From the NCBI GenBank assembly GCA_012728125.1, contig JAAYFT010000043.1, positions 1 to 44,882 on the forward strand: a stretch of 44,882 nucleotides of DNA, read 5' to 3'. Source of the DNA: Tissierellia bacterium (GTDB lineage: Bacteria > Bacillota > Clostridia > Tissierellales > Tissierellaceae). Below the pieces are notes generated by a model. That model was given only the letters and a program-made list of their open reading frames with translations. It made no database searches and was not told the DNA's origin. Made by a program: the position numbers and the translations under genes. Positions 8,901-15,791 of this stretch are shown piece after piece (position 1 is the first letter of the stretch; each line of letters begins with the position of its first letter).

Positions 8901-9410
8901 CTCTCCAAAAATATCTCTATATTTTAAGGCAATTTCCTTTGCCTTTGCATAGTTGTTGTTTAATATATGGTGGGGTATTTCTCCACCTAGACAGGCTGAT
9001 AGGGCTATTATTCCCTTACTATATTTTCTCAAGATATCATGGTCTACCCTAGGTTTATAATAAAAGCCATTTACATATCCTTCTGACACAATCTTCATTA
9101 AGTTTTGGTAGCCTTTATTGGTCTCGGCTAAAAGAACTAAATGGTATTGGTTCTTATCCTTAGGCTCCCTATCAGTATATTTATCTACTGCAACATATAT
9201 TTCTGACCCTAGTATTGGTTTAATACCTTGTCTTTTAGCTTCTTTATAAAATTGAACAACGCCAAACATGGCACCATGATCTGTTATGGCAACAGAATCC
9301 ATGCCAAGTTCCTTTACCCTACTGATTAAATCTTTTATTCTAATAGACCCATCTAACAAGCTATATTCTGTATGCACATGTAAGTGAGTGAATCTATCTT
9401 TATAATCCAT
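5937..9410 (-). CDS. dnaE: DNA polymerase III subunit alpha (DnaE)
   Basis: Catalytic replicative polymerase subunit, 1157 residues, the usual DnaE1 length. The N-terminal PHP domain (about residues 1-210) keeps H-L-H-V-H-T (9-14), D-H-G (44-46) and N-D-V-H. The palm motif P-D-I-D-I-D-F at 398-404 supplies catalytic aspartates, preceded by P-G-R-G-S-A-A-G. Helix-hairpin-helix and OB-fold regions follow near 820-1070. In Bacillus-type genomes DnaE extends primers while PolC does bulk synthesis; which role applies here cannot be told from the window. GAGAGGG precedes the ATG. It heads the run dnaE-small ORF-pfkA-pyk-aldo/keto reductase. Confidence 0.98.
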   Translation of the reverse strand: MDYKDRFTHLHVHTEYSLLDGSIRIKDLISRVKELGMDSVAITDHGAMFGVVQFYKEAKRQGIKPILGSEIYVAVDKYTDREPKDKNQYHLVLLAETNKGYQNLMKIVSEGYVNGFYYKPRVDHDILRKYSKGIIALSACLGGEIPHHILNNNYAKAKEIALKYRDIFGENNFFLEIQDYGVEEQRRVNRELIRISKETGIPLVATNDVHYLKKEDALVHDILLCIQTGKTIDEEDRMKFPTNEFYLKSPEEMKSIFYENLDALENTAWIADRCNVELDFDSLHLPEYKVPQGYTNEEYLRYLCEEGLKKRYDNITQEIKDRFEYEFNTIVEMGYVDYFLIVWDFIKFAKDNGVMVGPGRGSAAGSIVSYALDIIDVDPLEYGLLFERFLNPERVSMPDIDIDFCYERREEVIQYVVNKYGENHVAQIATFGTMAARGSIRDVGRAINMPYGQVDYIAKQIPMELGMTISKALEVNRTLKNMYEEDEEVKRLIDIAMAVEGLPRHTSTHAAGVVISKEPITNYVPLLRNGEAITTQFNMIELEELGLLKMDFLGLRTLTVIRDAVNLIEENHGVKVDFSNMDYNDPAIFEMFAKAETLGIFQFESSGMRAFLKELKPNVFENLVAANSLFRPGPMNQIPTFVECKHDPSKIKYIHPKLEHILDVTYGCIVYQEQVMQIVQDIGGYSMGRADLVRRAMGKKKMDIMEEERRNFIYGQVDENGQVIIPGAIRNGVDEKTASKIYDLMIDFANYAFNKSHSVAYAVVAYRTAWLKHYYPVEFMAALISSVMGNTNQVSLYIQECKRLGIEVLAPDINESYAKFTVSEGKIRFGLSAVKNVGDNFINAIIKAREAGKFKGFTDFIERIEKVDPTVMNKRAVESLIKCGAMDSLGARRAQLLAIFEKTIDRIHSNRKRNLEGQFSIFDRLVTEEYRDDLPDVAEFPKNLLLSMEKETVGIYISGHPLEPYKSQLDKIATATTIDIYNINEDIRENPHGLKDGSMVVMGGIIVEKKNKVTKNNNMMAFATIEDLYGSIECIIFPATFERYSKYLVEDKIVVIQGKLSLSEEEEPKIIVEKISELHSFNSSKLYLKVSKNSQPNTMDRIVRILRRYNGNTPVYVYFEKNRKTVMADRKLWIDINNQTCLNELKDLLGEDSVVVS

Positions 9411-9455
9411 AAGTATCCCTCTCTAACTGATATAATTATATTCTATCATAAAAAG

Positions 9456-9488
9456 AAAAAAATTCCCTATGGATAGGAAATTTTTTTT
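9456..9488 (-). terminator. Terminator after the whiA-grdX2 unit
   Basis: A stem built from AAATTCCC/TAGGAAATTT (about 9459-9485) with flanking A and T runs ends the upstream minus-strand unit about 70 bases after the second grdX and just before dnaE. The symmetrical A/T runs make it potentially bidirectional. dnaE therefore probably uses its own promoter; a TATAAT-like box lies at about 9431-9436. Confidence 0.75.
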
Positions 9489-9558
9489 CAATACATATAA
9501 CTATTCACTATTAGTTATTCACTAATATAAAACTGTGAGTTGTAAACTACAAATTGGA

Positions 9559-9945
9559 TTACCTGTGTCCCAGCTTATCTATTACATTTTCTATTAAAGA
9601 TAGGTCTATGACCCTGAAGTCATCTAACACACTTTCTGTCCAATTAGGTGTAGGTTTGTTAGAGAAAAACTTCTTTACAGTGGCTATGGCCTCTTCGATA
9701 ATGATTAAACCATTATTATCTAGATTCCCCTTATTCTTGGAAATCATCACAGTCTTATATGGTGTTTCATTGGGTTTTACACTGCCTGATAATGGATGGG
9801 TAAGTAATTCATGACCTTGGTGAATCTTATCCCTAACAAACTCCAATACTTGAAGATAAGTATAGTCTTCTTTATAATCGACATCCATTGTATCCTTATA
9901 CTTTTCATATACATACTTGTTATTTGTAATAATTATACTAGACAT
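9559..9945 (-). CDS. Second GrdX-like protein, translationally coupled to whiA
   Basis: A 128-residue GrdX-family paralogue of the gene at 86-466, recognisable from Q-G-H-E-L-L-T-H-P-L-S-G-S, which aligns with S-G-H-R-L-I-N-H-P-L-G-A-S, and from the following P-Y-K segment. It lies about 9 kb from the grd operon, at the 3' end of the NUDIX-whiA unit. I chose ATG 9943-9945 over ATG 9952-9954 because AGAGGAG lies 8 bases before it and only one before the other. With that start the gene overlaps the whiA stop by 8 bases, suggesting coupled translation. No other grd gene is nearby. Function unknown; a role outside glycine reduction is possible. Confidence 0.78.
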   Translation of the reverse strand: MSSIIITNNKYVYEKYKDTMDVDYKEDYTYLQVLEFVRDKIHQGHELLTHPLSGSVKPNETPYKTVMISKNKGNLDNNGLIIIEEAIATVKKFFSNKPTPNWTESVLDDFRVIDLSLIENVIDKLGHR

Positions 9946-10897
9946 TTTTTCCATCTCCTCTCAAATCTTCTGCTATTTTTTCTATTTTTCTAAATCTATG
10001 ATTTACTCCTGATTTACTAACAGGTGGATTTAGCATTGAACCTAATTCTTTTAGGCTTGCTTCCCTATATTGTAACCTAAGCTCAGCAATTTCTCTTAGG
10101 CTATGTGGTAGTTTATTTAAACCAATGGTATCTTCTATGAGTTTAATGTTTTCTATTTGCCTCATGGAAGCATCTATGGTTTTACTCAAGTTTGCTGTTT
10201 CACAGTTTACCAGCCTATTAATATTATTCCTTACATTTTTTAGAACTCGAATGTCTTCAAGCTTTAATAAGGCTTGATGAGCTCCTATAATATTTAATAT
10301 ATCTACTATTTGTTCTCCCTCTTTAATATAGACAACGTAGTTGTCCTTTCGAAGTACAATCTTTGAATTCAAGCCAAAGGAATTAATTAATTCTGAAAGA
10401 TCCTTAGCGTGTTCTTCGCTGCTGGTAACAAATTCTAAGTGGTAAGTCTTTTCTGGATTGGTTATGGACCCACCGCCTAAAAATGCCCCCCTAATATAAG
10501 CTCGTTTACAACACCTATTAGCAACTATATCTTCTGGAATTGCATAGTTTGGATTAAAATAACTTGTAGTCTCAGTAACAAACCTTACATCTTCTAGGAT
10601 TTTCTCTGGAATACCATCTTCATTGACAACTACCAGATAGTTATTATTCTTTTTAAGCTGTTTATTTCTCCTTACTAAAACTTCAATAGATGTATCGTAA
10701 ATATGCTTAATTAAAGAAAATATCCTCCTAGCTATTGCTGCATTTTCTGTAGTAAACTTTAAAACTATTTTATTATTCATAGATATTTTAATAGTTACAT
10801 TCATTCGAGCTAATGCTGCTAATTCTGCTAAAGCACAACAATTATCTTCTATAGGAATTCTAGACAGCTCGTTTTTTGTTGATGAGGAAAACGACAT
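9938..10897 (-). CDS. whiA: DNA-binding protein WhiA
   Basis: A 319-residue WhiA: an N-terminal LAGLIDADG-like region (R-G-A-F-L-G-G-G-S-I near residue 135 is the degenerate homing-endonuclease motif) and a C-terminal helix-turn-helix (about 230-315, with L-R-E-I-A-E-L-R-L and L-K-E-L-G-S-M-L). WhiA controls sporulation septation in Streptomyces and affects cell division and chromosome segregation in Bacillus. A GGGGGG site precedes the ATG. It lies 16 bases after a NUDIX gene. The usual rapZ-yvcK-whiA order is interrupted here by two plus-strand genes. Confidence 0.97.
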   Translation of the reverse strand: MSFSSSTKNELSRIPIEDNCCALAELAALARMNVTIKISMNNKIVLKFTTENAAIARRIFSLIKHIYDTSIEVLVRRNKQLKKNNNYLVVVNEDGIPEKILEDVRFVTETTSYFNPNYAIPEDIVANRCCKRAYIRGAFLGGGSITNPEKTYHLEFVTSSEEHAKDLSELINSFGLNSKIVLRKDNYVVYIKEGEQIVDILNIIGAHQALLKLEDIRVLKNVRNNINRLVNCETANLSKTIDASMRQIENIKLIEDTIGLNKLPHSLREIAELRLQYREASLKELGSMLNPPVSKSGVNHRFRKIEKIAEDLRGDGKNV

Positions 10898-10913
10898 ATT
10901 AACCCCCCATTTC

Positions 10914-11321
10914 CTAAGGTTTAATCATCCTTAACCCCTTAGCTATAATATTTTTTTCATCCTCATATCTAACCAAGTCCTCAGCCTTATCTATATGGAC
11001 AAATAAAGCATCTACAAAACCTTCTTTCTTTTGTGGTACACAATCCATACTGTTGGCCTTCATCAAAAACCAGTGGACTGTTTTATAAACCATCTTATTA
11101 TCCTTTAAGTTTTTAAACTTATAGTTAACCATACCTATATAATTAAGTATTTCAGCCCTTACTCCAGATTCCTCTAAAACCTCTCTAAGGGCTGCTTCTT
11201 TTATACTCTCATTTTTTTCTACTCTTCCCTTGGGTAATACCCAATCCCCATTAAATTTCTTTAGAAGCAAAATGGTATTGCTAAAGATTACAACACCCCC
11301 TGCACTAACTTCTTCAATCAT
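10914..11321 (-). CDS. NUDIX hydrolase
   Basis: A 135-residue NUDIX pyrophosphohydrolase. The NUDIX box spans about residues 32-54, beginning G-R-V-E and ending R-E-V-L-E-E-S-G-V, with the metal-binding glutamates intact. Such small enzymes cleave nucleoside diphosphate-X compounds; the substrate cannot be predicted. The site AGGAG lies 8 bases before the ATG. It is the first gene of the NUDIX-whiA-grdX2 unit and diverges from the M42 peptidase gene. Confidence 0.92.
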   Translation of the reverse strand: MIEEVSAGGVVIFSNTILLLKKFNGDWVLPKGRVEKNESIKEAALREVLEESGVRAEILNYIGMVNYKFKNLKDNKMVYKTVHWFLMKANSMDCVPQKKEGFVDALFVHIDKAEDLVRYEDEKNIIAKGLRMIKP

Positions 11322-11398
11322 AAAACCAACTCCTAATCAAATTACAAAAATATATTAATCTAATTATACTATATTATATGTATATTTGCTAAAAGATT

Positions 11399-11427
11399 TT
11401 GACTTATTAACCTGATGGAAATATAAT
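11399..11427 (+). promoter_or_regulatory. Sigma-A-type promoter for the M42 peptidase
   Basis: TTGACT (11399-11404), a 17-base spacer and TATAAT (11422-11427) form a near-consensus promoter, with AAGGAGG about 15 bases further on. The 135-base intergenic region also has TATAAT-like boxes facing the NUDIX gene, so it is a divergent promoter region. Confidence 0.85.
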
Positions 11428-11456
11428 TATAGTAAATATGTAAAGGAGGTATACTT

Positions 11457-12482
11457 TTGGATTACATAATAAAAAATCTTGAAGAACTTTTAAAAATCCC
11501 TAGCCCTACTGGCAATACTAAAAAGGCAGTAGATTTTGTAGAAGAGAGATTTAAAGAGTTAGGAATAGAAACTAGAAGAACTAATAAGGGTGCTTTAATA
11601 GCTACCATTGTAGGTAAAAACATGGAAAAAGAAGTAACCCTATCTGCCCATGTTGATACCCTAGGAGGAATGGTAAAGGAAATTAAAGGAAATGGTAGGC
11701 TTAAAATCACCCAGTTAGGTGGCTATGTATGGAATACTGTAGAAGGAGAACATGTAGTTATTGAAACCTTAACTGGTAAAACCTATACTGGTACTTTGAT
11801 GACTACTAAAGCCTCCTCCCATGTCCATGGAGAAGGTACTAAGACCATAGAGAGAAATGCAGATAATATGGAAATAAGAATAGATGAAAAGGTTTCTTCT
11901 AAGGAAGATGTTGAGAAATTAGGCATCAATGTAGGGGATTTTGTTTACTTTGACCCAAGGGTTGTAGTGACCGAATCTGGCTTTATTAAATCTAGACATT
12001 TAGACGATAAGGCAGGAGTTATATCCTTGTTGGGAATTGCAAAACATTTAGTAGAAAACAAAATCATCCCTAATTATACTACAAACTTCTTCATATCTAC
12101 TTATGAGGAAGTTGGCCATGGTGCAGCTACTTCAATACCAGAAAAGACCTTTGAATTTATAGCTGTAGATATGGCAGCACCTGGTGAAGGACAGACTTCT
12201 GATGAATTTTCTGTAACTATTTGTGCCAAGGATAGTTCAGGCCCCTATGATTATGAATTGAGAAAAAGGCTTATAAACTTAGCCAAGGAAAACAATATAG
12301 ATTATAAGGTCGATATCTACCCATATTACGGGTCTGATGGTTCAGCAGCCCTCAGGGCAGGATATGATTTTAAGGTAGGCCTAATTGGTCCTGGTGTAGA
12401 CGCCTCCCATAGTTTTGAAAGGACCCATATTGAAGCCATAGAAAATACTATAAAACTAGGAATAGCTTACTTAACTAAGTAG
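11457..12482 (+). CDS. M42 family metallopeptidase (glutamyl/deblocking aminopeptidase type)
   Basis: A cytoplasmic dinuclear-metal aminopeptidase of 341 residues, forming large tetrahedral assemblies in known relatives. Metal-site motifs are all present: S-A-H-V-D-T-L-G-G, R-H-L-D-D-K-A-G-V, T-Y-E-E-V-G-H-G (catalytic and metal glutamates), A-V-D-M-A and H-S-F-E-R-T-H. The start is TTG, preceded by AAGGAGGT. It is one of only two plus-strand genes in the window and has its own promoter and terminator. It probably trims peptides as a source of fermentable amino acids; specificity is unknown. Confidence 0.93.
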   Translation: MDYIIKNLEELLKIPSPTGNTKKAVDFVEERFKELGIETRRTNKGALIATIVGKNMEKEVTLSAHVDTLGGMVKEIKGNGRLKITQLGGYVWNTVEGEHVVIETLTGKTYTGTLMTTKASSHVHGEGTKTIERNADNMEIRIDEKVSSKEDVEKLGINVGDFVYFDPRVVVTESGFIKSRHLDDKAGVISLLGIAKHLVENKIIPNYTTNFFISTYEEVGHGAATSIPEKTFEFIAVDMAAPGEGQTSDEFSVTICAKDSSGPYDYELRKRLINLAKENNIDYKVDIYPYYGSDGSAALRAGYDFKVGLIGPGVDASHSFERTHIEAIENTIKLGIAYLTK

Positions 12483-12514
12483 TATTTGGTTTATAATTAA
12501 AACCAAAATAATTT

Positions 12515-12549
12515 AAACACTGGACTCAAGTTTGTTCAGTGTTTTTTTA
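12515..12549 (+). terminator. Terminator of the M42 peptidase gene
   Basis: The stem AACACTG (12516-12522) with CAGTGTT (12537-12543) is followed by a T run, about 35 bases after the stop codon. The following gene therefore needs its own promoter; a TATAAT box lies just before it. Confidence 0.88.
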
Positions 12550-12612
12550 TTCCACTATTATCCAATGGTATTTAATAATAACTTGGGAAATATATAATGT
12601 AGAGGTGATACT

Positions 12613-13131
12613 ATGAGTATTAATGAAAAGTTTATTATAAATTTACAAGGCAGGTCCTATGTTACCTATGAAGGGCTACTTGATCTGGCCCATCAAAAAA
12701 ACTTAAAATCCCTAGAAGTTGAAATAATACAAATACCTACTGAAGAAAATAATATGACTGCCATATGCAAGGCCATAGCCACAACAGATGAGGAAAGATT
12801 TCAAGATATTGGAGATGCTTCTCCTAAGTCAGTAAATAATGCCTTAGTACCCCATCTAATTAGGATGGCATCAACAAGGGCAAAGGCACGTGTTCTTAGG
12901 GATCTAACAAATGTAGGTATGACTGCTATAGAAGAACTGACCATTGAAGATTCTAATATTGGAGAGGAAGAAAGTTTTCCAACTTATCAGGATGAACCTC
13001 CTACAACTAGGCAAATTGAAACTATAAAGAAATTGGCAGGAGAATTAAATTATCAAATAAACTATGATAATTTAACTAAAAAGACTGCAGGTACAATCAT
13101 ATCAAGACTAATAGAGGAAAAGAAAAAATAA
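12613..13131 (+). CDS. Conserved protein resembling Rad52/Erf-like recombination mediators
   Basis: A 172-residue soluble protein. Residues about 10-115 include D-I-G-D-A-S-P-K-S-V-N-N and M-A-S-T-R-A-K-A-R-V-L-R-D, a pattern seen in phage and chromosomal single-strand-annealing-like proteins. The C-terminal 40 residues (T-R-Q-I-E-T-I-K-K-L-A...) resemble a small accessory domain found in such proteins. A short acidic linker (I-G-E-E-E-S) separates the two. GAGGTG lies 5 bases before the ATG. It ends head-to-head with yvcK, with only 8 bases between the two stop codons. Assignment to DNA repair is by resemblance and not certain; no phage genes surround it. Confidence 0.6.
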   Translation: MSINEKFIINLQGRSYVTYEGLLDLAHQKNLKSLEVEIIQIPTEENNMTAICKAIATTDEERFQDIGDASPKSVNNALVPHLIRMASTRAKARVLRDLTNVGMTAIEELTIEDSNIGEEESFPTYQDEPPTTRQIETIKKLAGELNYQINYDNLTKKTAGTIISRLIEEKKK

Positions 13132-13153
13132 GCCCATGCTTATTTTTCTTTTT
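13118..13153. terminator. Bidirectional terminator made from the converging ends of two genes
   Basis: The left arm AAAAGAAAAAATAAGC (13118-13133), loop CCAT and right arm GCTTATTTTTCTTTT form a long hairpin with A and T tracts on both sides, so it can act on both strands. The stop codon of the plus-strand gene (13129-13131) lies in the left arm and that of yvcK (13140-13142) in the right arm. Confidence 0.85.
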
Positions 13154-14144
13154 TAGCTATTTCCATCAATAATTTACTTAACTTAATATTGTCATGCCTT
13201 ATATAATCTTTTCTAATATCTATTAGTTTTTCACCGATTAACTTAATATTCTTTGATTTTAGTATTTTTTCATCATCCCTGCCTAACAATACAGGTTTAG
13301 AGCCATCCAAAATGTATTTTTCCAGAATACTTAATGGAATTTCTTCTGTATTAGCAATTACATAGTCAAGAAAGTCTGAGTTGCTATGCTTTAATATTGC
13401 ATTTACATGGTCTAATACATCGTACTCATCTGTTTCACCTGGCTGAGTCATTACATTTGTTATATAGACCTTTGGCGCCTTAGCCTTATATATAGTATCT
13501 ACAATATTGTTTACCAATAGGTTTGGTATGACTGAAGTATACAAGCTACCTGGTCCTAAAACTATTATGTCAGCCTCATTAATAGCTTCCACTGATTCCT
13601 CTAATGGATAAGATATTTTAGGTTCCATATAAATATAATCTATCCTACTTCCCTTCTTAATTACATTTATAGGAATACAGGACTCTCCCTTTAATACCTC
13701 TCCATTTTCTAAAACAGCACATAAGGTAACATCTTCTAAGGTCATGGGCAGAACTTTCCCAGTAACCGCCAAAACATTACAGGTTTCCTTTATTGCCCTT
13801 TCAAAGCTGCCATAGATTTCATTCATAGCAGCTATAAACAAATTCCCAAAATTTTGCCCCTTTAATGTCCCTTCAGTAAACCTATATTGGAGTAATTTTT
13901 CCATTGTAGGCTCAGTATTAGCTAAAGCAAGTATACAGGACCTTATATCTCCAGGTGGCAGCATGCCAAGGTCTTCTCTTAGTTTGCCTGAGCCACCACC
14001 ATCATCTGCCACTGTAACAATTGCAGTTATATTAGAAGTGAATTTTTTTAAACCTCTAAGCAGTATTGATAAGCCAGTACCGCCACCAATAACTACAAAC
14101 TTTGGTTCCTTACTTAAGCTACTATATCTACTTGTGTCTTTCAT
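13140..14144 (-). CDS. yvcK: YvcK/GlmR family gluconeogenesis and envelope factor
   Basis: A 334-residue member of the YvcK (CofD-like) family. In Bacillus it is needed for growth on gluconeogenic carbon sources and stimulates GlmS when UDP-GlcNAc is scarce. The nucleotide-sugar-binding N-terminal loop G-G-G-T-G-L-S (about 20-26) is followed by T-V-A-D-D-G-G-G-S-G, and G-P-G-S-L-Y-T-S occurs near residue 198. The ATG lies 12 bases after rapZ, so the two are in one operon. Its activity fits the nearby pfkA, ppsA and murB genes. Confidence 0.96.
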   Translation of the reverse strand: MKDTSRYSSLSKEPKFVVIGGGTGLSILLRGLKKFTSNITAIVTVADDGGGSGKLREDLGMLPPGDIRSCILALANTEPTMEKLLQYRFTEGTLKGQNFGNLFIAAMNEIYGSFERAIKETCNVLAVTGKVLPMTLEDVTLCAVLENGEVLKGESCIPINVIKKGSRIDYIYMEPKISYPLEESVEAINEADIIVLGPGSLYTSVIPNLLVNNIVDTIYKAKAPKVYITNVMTQPGETDEYDVLDHVNAILKHSNSDFLDYVIANTEEIPLSILEKYILDGSKPVLLGRDDEKILKSKNIKLIGEKLIDIRKDYIRHDNIKLSKLLMEIAKKEK

Positions 14145-14156
14145 CCTAATTCCCCT

Positions 14157-15014
14157 TTACCTTAAATTTAGATCTCTATGACTTATGGTTACCCTATGTC
14201 CATGGGATTCTAGAATTTCTCCAATTTTATTGGCAATGGCCACAGATCTGTGAACTCCGCCGGTACAACCTATCCCCAATATTAGTTGAGTCTTACCTTC
14301 TCGAATATAATAGGGTATTAAAAACTCTAACATATCTATTATTTTTGATATAAAAATATTTGTTTCAGGCCATTCAAATACATAGTCCTTAACATTTTCA
14401 TCTTCCCCTGTAAATTCCCTTAATTCTGATATATAAAAGGGATTGGGAATAAATCTTACATCAAATATTAGGTCTCCATCTAGCAAAGTACCATGTTTAA
14501 ATCCAAAGGAACTAACGGAAATAGACAAGTTTCTGTTTTTCTGTCCTTCCATGAAGATCTTTCTCATCTCTTCCTTTAACTTTCCTAAGGTTAGTTTTGA
14601 TGTATCTATTTTATAATCTGCCCTCTTTTTTACTTCATGTAATAAGTTTCTTTCTTCTCTAATGCCTTCTATAATACTACCATCTGGATTTAATGGGTGG
14701 GGCCTCCTTAATTCCTTATATCTCTTAATCAAGGTATTATCAGAAGCATCGAGGAATAATATTTTATAGGATATCCCCATCTTCTCTAGTTCTTCTAACC
14801 CATTAAACAGGTTATCGAAGAATTCACCGGATCTTATGTCTACAACTACGGCTACTTTTTCAATATCCCTTTTAGATTCGATACATAGCTCTGCAAACTT
14901 GGTTAAGAGAGCTGGAGGAAGGTTGTCCATACAATAATAATTCATATCCTCCATTACTTTCATGGCTTGAGACTTTCCAGCCCCAGACATGCCTGTAATC
15001 ACTAAAAACTCCAT
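14157..15014 (-). CDS. rapZ: RNase adapter / nucleotide-binding protein RapZ (YvcJ)
   Basis: A 285-residue RapZ-family P-loop protein with Walker A G-M-S-G-A-G-K-S (about 8-15), V-D-I-R-S-G and the C-terminal G-C-T-G-G-V-H-R-S-V signature. In Enterobacteria RapZ directs RNase E to the GlmZ small RNA and senses glucosamine 6-phosphate; the Bacillus homologue YvcJ binds and hydrolyses nucleotides and has a less defined role. GAGGTG lies 5 bases before the ATG. It sits between a PHP-domain gene and yvcK with short gaps. Confidence 0.96.
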   Translation of the reverse strand: MEFLVITGMSGAGKSQAMKVMEDMNYYCMDNLPPALLTKFAELCIESKRDIEKVAVVVDIRSGEFFDNLFNGLEELEKMGISYKILFLDASDNTLIKRYKELRRPHPLNPDGSIIEGIREERNLLHEVKKRADYKIDTSKLTLGKLKEEMRKIFMEGQKNRNLSISVSSFGFKHGTLLDGDLIFDVRFIPNPFYISELREFTGEDENVKDYVFEWPETNIFISKIIDMLEFLIPYYIREGKTQLILGIGCTGGVHRSVAIANKIGEILESHGHRVTISHRDLNLR

Positions 15015-15023
15015 ATATTCACC

Positions 15024-15791
15024 TCAGTCTATCTCAATATTTACAATCCTATTAAGAGGTAAGTTAGCAGCTATTACCCTTTTAATGCCTTCATCTACAT
15101 TACCTATATCTTCCGGTTTATGGGCATCACTATTTACCATAAACTTTACGTCTATATCCAGCAATAGTTTTATACTTTCTACTGACAATTGACTATGCTT
15201 GGCACTTATCTCCAAATAAGTATTATGTTTCCTTGCTTCCTTTGCCACTTCAACAATATCCACTTTAGCTTTGGAACCTGGATGGGATATTAGGTTTATG
15301 GGATATTTGTTTAATGCCTTTATATAGGCGCGGGTATTTAATTCCTTTGCCTTTTCCCTACCTAAATATAGGAACTTTGATATAGGATTTAATACATAAA
15401 GACCAACACCATCCCATAAGGATTGGGGGGTTGCACCATAATGATAGCCCATTAAAAGTATATCTATATATTTTAACAACTTCTCATCTACGTCTATACT
15501 TCCATCTAAACCTACAAGGTTTGCCTCTACCCCTAATAGGATTTTTAGGCCCTTGGGCACAAACTCTTCATTTAGCCTATCTATTTCCTCTCTCATCTTG
15601 GGTAGGTTTTCTTTTCTCACGCCATATAGGTAATGTCCTGGTCCATGATCACAAATGGCAACTTCTTTAAGACCTTTTTTTAAAGCTGCTTCAGCGTTTT
15701 CTCTGATGGTTCCCTTTGCATGTTTCCCCTTCTTTCTAAATCCACTACTATATATAGTATGGGTATGATAGTCTCCAGTGACTTTTATCAT
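15024..15791 (-). CDS. PHP domain-containing protein, probable phosphoesterase
   Basis: A 255-residue stand-alone PHP domain. The metal-binding motifs D-Y-H-T-H-T-I-Y-S at the N-terminus, D-H-G-P-G-H, H-P-G-S-K and N-S-D-A-H-K-P near the end are intact, so it is likely an active metal-dependent phosphoesterase. The substrate is not known; relatives include histidinol phosphatases and YcdX-like enzymes. Its ATG directly follows the murB stop codon, which supports translational coupling. This murB-PHP-rapZ-yvcK order is common in clostridia. Confidence 0.9.
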   Translation of the reverse strand: MIKVTGDYHTHTIYSSGFRKKGKHAKGTIRENAEAALKKGLKEVAICDHGPGHYLYGVRKENLPKMREEIDRLNEEFVPKGLKILLGVEANLVGLDGSIDVDEKLLKYIDILLMGYHYGATPQSLWDGVGLYVLNPISKFLYLGREKAKELNTRAYIKALNKYPINLISHPGSKAKVDIVEVAKEARKHNTYLEISAKHSQLSVESIKLLLDIDVKFMVNSDAHKPEDIGNVDEGIKRVIAANLPLNRIVNIEID

